A DNA stretch of 64,000 nt from Spirobacillus cienkowskii (GTDB lineage Bacteria; Bdellovibrionota_B; Oligoflexia; Silvanigrellales; Silvanigrellaceae). Made by a program: the position numbers and the translations under genes. This document shows, piece after piece, positions 60,256 through 64,000 of this stretch (positions within the stretch are counted from its first letter, which is position 1; every line of letters starts with the position of its first letter). A model generated the notes under the pieces. It ran no database searches and had not been told where the DNA came from. It saw only the letters and a list, made by a program, of their open reading frames with translations. Location of the stretch: assembly GCF_037081835.1 (NCBI RefSeq), contig NZ_CP146516.1, positions 310,001-374,000 of the forward strand, written 5' to 3'.

Positions 60256-60840
60256 TTAATTTTTAGCAAGGTAATTGCTCACACCATCTTGAGTAGCTTT
60301 CATTGCTTCTTTGCCTTTGGACCAATTTGCAGGGCACACTTCACCATTTTTTTCAAAATGTTGGAGTGCATCAAGAAGACGAACGGCCTCATCAACGCTA
60401 CGGCCAAGTGGAAGATCGTTAACGAGTTGATGACGAACAACACCATTTTTATCAATTAAAAATAAGCCACGAAATGCCACACCATCATCACTCAAAACAT
60501 CGTAATCTCTAGCGATAGTGCGATGAATATCAGAAAGAAGGGGATATTTAACGCCTTCAATACCGCCTTTATTTTTTGGGGTGCTGAGCCAGGCATAGTG
60601 AGAAAATTTGCTATCAATACTACAACCAATCACTTCTGCATTTCTTTTTTGAAATTCATCTACTTTTTCTTGAAATGCATGCAATTCTGTTGGGCATACA
60701 AAGGTAAAGTCTAGTGGATAAAAAAATAAAACAACATACTTCTTGTTTTTATAGTCTGAAAGAGAAATTTCTTTAAAGTCTCCATTAACTACAGCATCTG
60801 CTTTGAAGTTAGGAGCTTGACGACCTACTAAAACACTCAT
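60256..60840 (-). CDS. ahpC: Typical 2-Cys peroxiredoxin (AhpC/TSA)
   Basis: This is a 194-residue peroxiredoxin that reduces hydrogen peroxide and alkyl peroxides. The peroxidatic Cys49 is in DFTFVCPTE and the resolving Cys169 in GEVCPANW. A third Cys73 is non-catalytic. The C-terminal YLAKN tail is close to the YF-type tail of sensitive peroxiredoxins. The reductase AhpF is not adjacent. The ATG is preceded by AAGGGG. It is transcribed alone with its own terminator. Confidence 0.93.
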   Translation of the reverse strand: MSVLVGRQAPNFKADAVVNGDFKEISLSDYKNKKYVVLFFYPLDFTFVCPTELHAFQEKVDEFQKRNAEVIGCSIDSKFSHYAWLSTPKNKGGIEGVKYPLLSDIHRTIARDYDVLSDDGVAFRGLFLIDKNGVVRHQLVNDLPLGRSVDEAVRLLDALQHFEKNGEVCPANWSKGKEAMKATQDGVSNYLAKN

Positions 60841-61342
60841 GGTAACCCCTTTTCATTTTGTTAATATAAAACTAAGAGGAACTTTTGCCTCATTGCATTA
60901 GACTATACCTACCTTCCTAATTGTCAAGATAATAGCAATATATTCGTTAATTATATTAAGTTTTTTCACATAAAATACATTTTTTTTATTTAAATAAATA
61001 TTGATTGAGTTTTAATATTTATTTAAATTTAGTTTTTTATAATTAATAATATTTTTTCAATAATTTTTAAATAATTGAATTTATTGTTTTAAAAGTATAA
61101 TTTTAATGTTTTTATTTTATTAAATTATTGTTTGGTAATTTGTATTTTAAATTAAAAGAATATAAATAGTATAAAATATATTGACTTTTGCCTATTTCTA
61201 AAGGGAACGTTTTTACGATCGTTTATGATAGTATTATTTGTTATAGATTATTTAAGTTTGGGACTTGAAAAATAGTTAATACAAATGCACAACATGTAGT
61301 AGAGGATCTTAGATTATCAAGGTTACTTATCTTCAGTTGTTA
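60841..61342. other. AT-rich divergent promoter region
   Basis: This stretch of about 500 bases lies between divergent ahpC and pgsA genes and must carry both promoters. A TTGACT near 61181 and a TATGAT near 61222 are the only promoter-like boxes I noticed; their spacing is too long to pair. No gene or repeat is seen. Confidence 0.45.
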
Positions 61343-62032
61343 ATGGGGTTGTTCTTGAACCTTACTTTTTTTAAAAATCTCAAAAAAACATTAAATCCAA
61401 GTGATTTGGAAAGTGGTAATATTCCATCCTGGATTCAGAAACTTCCTAATAGACTTACTTTTTTAAGGATACTATGTATTCCCGTTGTTGTTTACCTAAT
61501 GTCTTTAGGAGAAGTTGCAAATGAGTCAGGTCATTTTGGCATTATCAAACCAATTCAGCCCAGTGTTACAGATATTGCAGCTGCACTTGTGTTTTCACTT
61601 GCTGCATTAACAGATTTTTTTGATGGTTGGATTGCTCGAAAATTTAAAGTTGAAAGCTTTTTAGGTAAATTACTCGATCCCCTTGCTGATAAACTGCTTG
61701 TTGTGTCTGCAATGGTAATTTTAGTTGAAAAACATCGAATGGATGGAGTTATTGCTGTTATTATAATAGTTAGAGATTTAGGGATTAATGCAATACGTCT
61801 TGCCGCAGTTGATGATGGTATTCAAATTGCTTCCAGTTTTATTGGAAAAACAAAAACAACTTTTCAAGACTTGGGAATAATCGGTTTAACAGTTGGTGGT
61901 ACATTATGGTTTGTGCCTTTTCATATTGTGGGTCAGTTTTTTATACTTCTTGCCCTTGCTGCCAGTTTAGTTAGCGGTATTCAATATCTTTATGAATACG
62001 CAAAAAAGTTAAAGGCAATAAACAAATTTTAA
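61343..62032 (+). CDS. pgsA: CDP-diacylglycerol-glycerol-3-phosphate 3-phosphatidyltransferase
   Basis: PgsA makes phosphatidylglycerol phosphate. The 229-residue membrane enzyme carries the full CDP-alcohol phosphatidyltransferase motif: DFFDGWIAR, then LGKLLDPLADKLL (DGxxAR...G...D...D), about residues 91-120. The N terminus has an extra ~35 residues before the first helix opening LPNRLTFLRIL. The ATG at 61343 lacks a good ribosome binding site, and translation might start elsewhere. PgsA rather than phosphatidylserine synthase is indicated by the spacing and LPN-x-LT start. Confidence 0.88.
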   Translation: MGLFLNLTFFKNLKKTLNPSDLESGNIPSWIQKLPNRLTFLRILCIPVVVYLMSLGEVANESGHFGIIKPIQPSVTDIAAALVFSLAALTDFFDGWIARKFKVESFLGKLLDPLADKLLVVSAMVILVEKHRMDGVIAVIIIVRDLGINAIRLAAVDDGIQIASSFIGKTKTTFQDLGIIGLTVGGTLWFVPFHIVGQFFILLALAASLVSGIQYLYEYAKKLKAINKF

Positions 62033-62035
62033 AAA

Positions 62036-62884
62036 TTAAAATGGTATTTTTGCGAATTCTTCTTTAGGCTCTTCAGCCAGAGTTAACATTCGCATTTTTC
62101 TTGTTACTTTTTCTAGTAAATTCATGAGTGCTTCAATTTGCATTGGAGTAGAATTTTCTAATGAAAATCCAATATTGGTGCCACTAATTGAAATTCGGCG
62201 AATTTTTCCAGAAAGTGGTAAAAATTCGCCATATTGTGGATGAAAGATTTTAAACTCTTGCAATGGGATTTTAATTCTAAATTGTTCATTTGTTACAAAT
62301 TTTTCACTTTTTGGTAAAATTATACCAAAGCCAACTAAACTAATATCACTTAGAATTACTTTGTAATTTTGGTTATCATTGAGCCTGTATATTTGAACAG
62401 GGATATTTAAAGAAAATCTTTTAGCTTTTCTAGCTGGAGCAATAGATATTCTTTTAATTTTTTTAGATACTTCTACAAAATCTATAGGCTCTTTAAAGTA
62501 ATCATCAAGTTCTTCATATAAAAATAACGTTTTTCTATATTCTTGAATTAATACTAAATCTTCTTTAGCAGTAAAAAAGATAGGGCATTTTCTTCTTTTT
62601 TTACATTCTAATGCAAATTCAACAGAAATTTTATCATTATCAAACAAAGAATAATCAACAAAAATTAATTCTATGTTTTTAACTAATAAAGCTTTTAAAC
62701 CTTCGTTTGCATCTTCAAATCTAATTAAAATATGTTCTGGTAAACTATTTTGAATTGCTTTTTCAATTGTACGAATTCTTGTTTCGTTATCACGATTTAT
62801 TTTAAATAAAAAAAGGACATAACGTTTCTTTTTCTTGGGAGTGATATCAAAAATCGATTTTCCTTCGGCGTCAAAAACTTCCAT
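62036..62884 (-). CDS. Receiver-like + PilZ two-domain protein
   Basis: This is a 282-residue protein. The N-terminal half (about 25-145) resembles a receiver fold: YVLFLFKI at the start, IELIFVDYS with an Asp near 72-74 and FFTAKED near 103. It lacks the first acidic pair, so it is a degenerate receiver. The C-terminal half is a PilZ domain beginning near 152 (ARKAKRFSL), with SDISLVGFGI as the D/N-x-S-x-x-G motif. ATG 62884 is preferred because GAGGAGGGG precedes it. It probably links cyclic-di-GMP to an output. The leader contains a hairpin that includes this ribosome binding site. Confidence 0.78.
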   Translation of the reverse strand: MEVFDAEGKSIFDITPKKKKRYVLFLFKINRDNETRIRTIEKAIQNSLPEHILIRFEDANEGLKALLVKNIELIFVDYSLFDNDKISVEFALECKKRRKCPIFFTAKEDLVLIQEYRKTLFLYEELDDYFKEPIDFVEVSKKIKRISIAPARKAKRFSLNIPVQIYRLNDNQNYKVILSDISLVGFGIILPKSEKFVTNEQFRIKIPLQEFKIFHPQYGEFLPLSGKIRRISISGTNIGFSLENSTPMQIEALMNLLEKVTRKMRMLTLAEEPKEEFAKIPF

Positions 62885-62935
62885 AAAAAAACCCCTCCTC
62901 AAGGATCTTTCAATTATTGTAAGAATTTGGAGGGG
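62885..62935 (-). promoter_or_regulatory. Terminator-like hairpin covering the PilZ gene ribosome binding site
   Basis: On the minus strand CCCCTCC (62935-62929) can pair with GGAGGGG (62898-62892), followed by seven T (62891-62885) and then the ATG at 62884. The right arm is the Shine-Dalgarno sequence of the PilZ gene. The hairpin can thus end htpG transcripts and also hide the ribosome binding site in read-through RNA. Confidence 0.6.
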
Positions 62936-62971
62936 AGGCTGTAAACTTAAGGAAATGTTTTCCGTTGGGTA

Positions 62972-64000
62972 TTATTTACCAGAAGATGCCATTTCCATGA
63001 TTTTGGTTAATCGTTTGGCAAACATTCCTGGATTTTTTACAGGGCTTCCTTCAGATAATAACGCGGTTTCATATAAAACCTCTACCCATTCCGATAAAGT
63101 AGAATCATCAGAAGATTTATTTTTGCGCTCAGCCAAATTTTTAATTAATGAGTGAGATGGGTTAATTTCTAAAATACGTTTATTATTAGCACCAAGGCTT
63201 TGACCTGATGCTTTCATAATTCGCTCCATATGAGGAGATAGGCCATTTTCATCTGCAACTAAACAGCATGGGCTTTCACGCAAACGCTTAGATATTTTAA
63301 CTTCTTTAATTTCTTCGGATAGTTTTGTTTTGAACAAATCTAACAAACCAACAAGTTCCTCAACAGGAGCTTCGTCTTTTTTATTTTCTTCTTGTTTTGA
63401 TTTATTAACGTTACTCAGATCAAGATCACCCTTATTAATAGATTTAAGATTGAACTCGTCGTGTTTAGAGTAGCTCATTAAAAACCACTCATCGATTGGA
63501 TCAGTTAAAAATAAAACTTCAATATTAAGCGAAGCTAATTCTTCTAAGTGTGGACTGCGTTCAATCGATTCATAATTTGGGCCAGTAAGATAATAAATTT
63601 CAGTCTGACCATCTTGCTTACGTTCAATGTATTCTTTAAAAGAGACCCAGTCGTCCTTACCTGTTTTACTAGATTTAAAACGAACCAATTCACTGAGATT
63701 TTTGTGCTGATCCTGATCAAAATGAAAACCTTCTTTTAAAACAGAACCAAAAGTTTTGTAAAAATTAATATATTTTTCAGGTTCTGTTTGCGCTAAATTT
63801 TGAAGAGCAGAAAGTGTCTTTTTAACAATTTGTTTTTTAATTTGTGGTAACTTGTCATTTTGTTGTAATATTTCACGAGAAACGTTAAGTGGTAACTCAT
63901 CAGTTTCTACAACGCCAGCAACAAATCTTAAATACTCAGGTAACAATTCTTTGCATTTTTCAGAGATAGAAACCCTTTTGGTATAAAGGTGTAAACCATG
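62972..64000 (-). CDS. htpG: Chaperone HtpG (Hsp90), C-terminal part
   Basis: The frame runs in from the window edge; only the last 342 codons are visible. The sequence from 64000 reads HGLHLYTKRVSIS...LPEYLRFVAGVVETDELPLN (region only), which is the middle domain of HtpG, with the hallmark DLPLNVSRE-type segment as ELPLNVSREILQ. The rest of the middle domain and the C-terminal dimerisation domain follow, including LFLTDPIDEWF. The N-terminal ATPase domain lies beyond the window. The visible part is intact. Confidence 0.95.
   Translation of the reverse strand, partial: HGLHLYTKRVSISEKCKELLPEYLRFVAGVVETDELPLNVSREILQQNDKLPQIKKQIVKKTLSALQNLAQTEPEKYINFYKTFGSVLKEGFHFDQDQHKNLSELVRFKSSKTGKDDWVSFKEYIERKQDGQTEIYYLTGPNYESIERSPHLEELASLNIEVLFLTDPIDEWFLMSYSKHDEFNLKSINKGDLDLSNVNKSKQEENKKDEAPVEELVGLLDLFKTKLSEEIKEVKISKRLRESPCCLVADENGLSPHMERIMKASGQSLGANNKRILEINPSHSLIKNLAERKNKSSDDSTLSEWVEVLYETALLSEGSPVKNPGMFAKRLTKIMEMASSGK

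Overview
The window comes from an AT-rich (roughly 30% G+C by eye) Gram-negative bacterium. It encodes Sec- and lipoprotein-signal proteins, lytic transglycosylase MltA, PBP4, a MotA/MotB stator, PilZ proteins, System I cytochrome c maturation and many secreted proteins with eukaryote-like or toxin-like domains. My best guess is a host-associated or predatory lineage such as Bdellovibrionota (Silvanigrellales/Oligoflexia). This rests on gene content and style, not on a phylogenetic marker.

Layout. (1) 87-12.7 kb is an accessory region: a methyltransferase, a complete type I restriction-modification operon (hsdM-hsdS-hsdR) with an upstream HNH nuclease gene, a protein ending in a FYVE-type zinc finger, a periplasmic solute-binding protein, an unknown membrane-anchored protein split by a frameshift at an A8 tract, a broken darcynin gene and a DUF1398 protein. 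It ends at the 3' end of ssrA (tmRNA, 12958-13320), a common integration site. (2) 13.9-22.1 kb is mixed: a Pro/Ala-rich lipoprotein, an inositol monophosphatase-like enzyme, a lipoprotein and a long topoisomerase III, then a CAU tRNA, a mobile mystery A/B (XRE + Fic) pair with four regularly spaced palindromic operators, a membrane protein plus macrodomain-like pair, and crcB. (3) 22.3-29.8 kb carries mltA, a small two-component pair, an XRE regulator, an acetaldehyde dehydrogenase, a second solute-binding protein and a GT87-like membrane protein. (4) 30-47.4 kb is a secreted toxin-type locus: a tail-collar protein with a signal peptide, an RCC1-repeat protein, a 1392-residue lipoprotein and a 2410-residue SpvB/TcB-RHS protein with a variable C-terminal toxin-like domain. 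A likely immunity gene, a 530-bp displaced copy of the RHS core and an Rpn-type nuclease gene with its own broken duplicate follow. (5) 48-64 kb is mostly housekeeping: an FkbM methyltransferase, tsaD, a TPR lipoprotein, motA/motB, PilZ proteins, a Crp-like regulator followed by ccmABCDE and a TlpA/CcmG-like thioredoxin, dacB, ahpC, pgsA and the 3' part of htpG.

The two places most likely to hold undescribed biology are the FYVE-finger protein at 8.0-8.9 kb, which also carries a Cys/His pattern resembling CheD/CNF-type deamidases, and the lipoprotein + SpvB-RHS toxin locus at 31-46 kb with its displaced core cassette. All family calls come from reading the sequence by eye; no database search was run.
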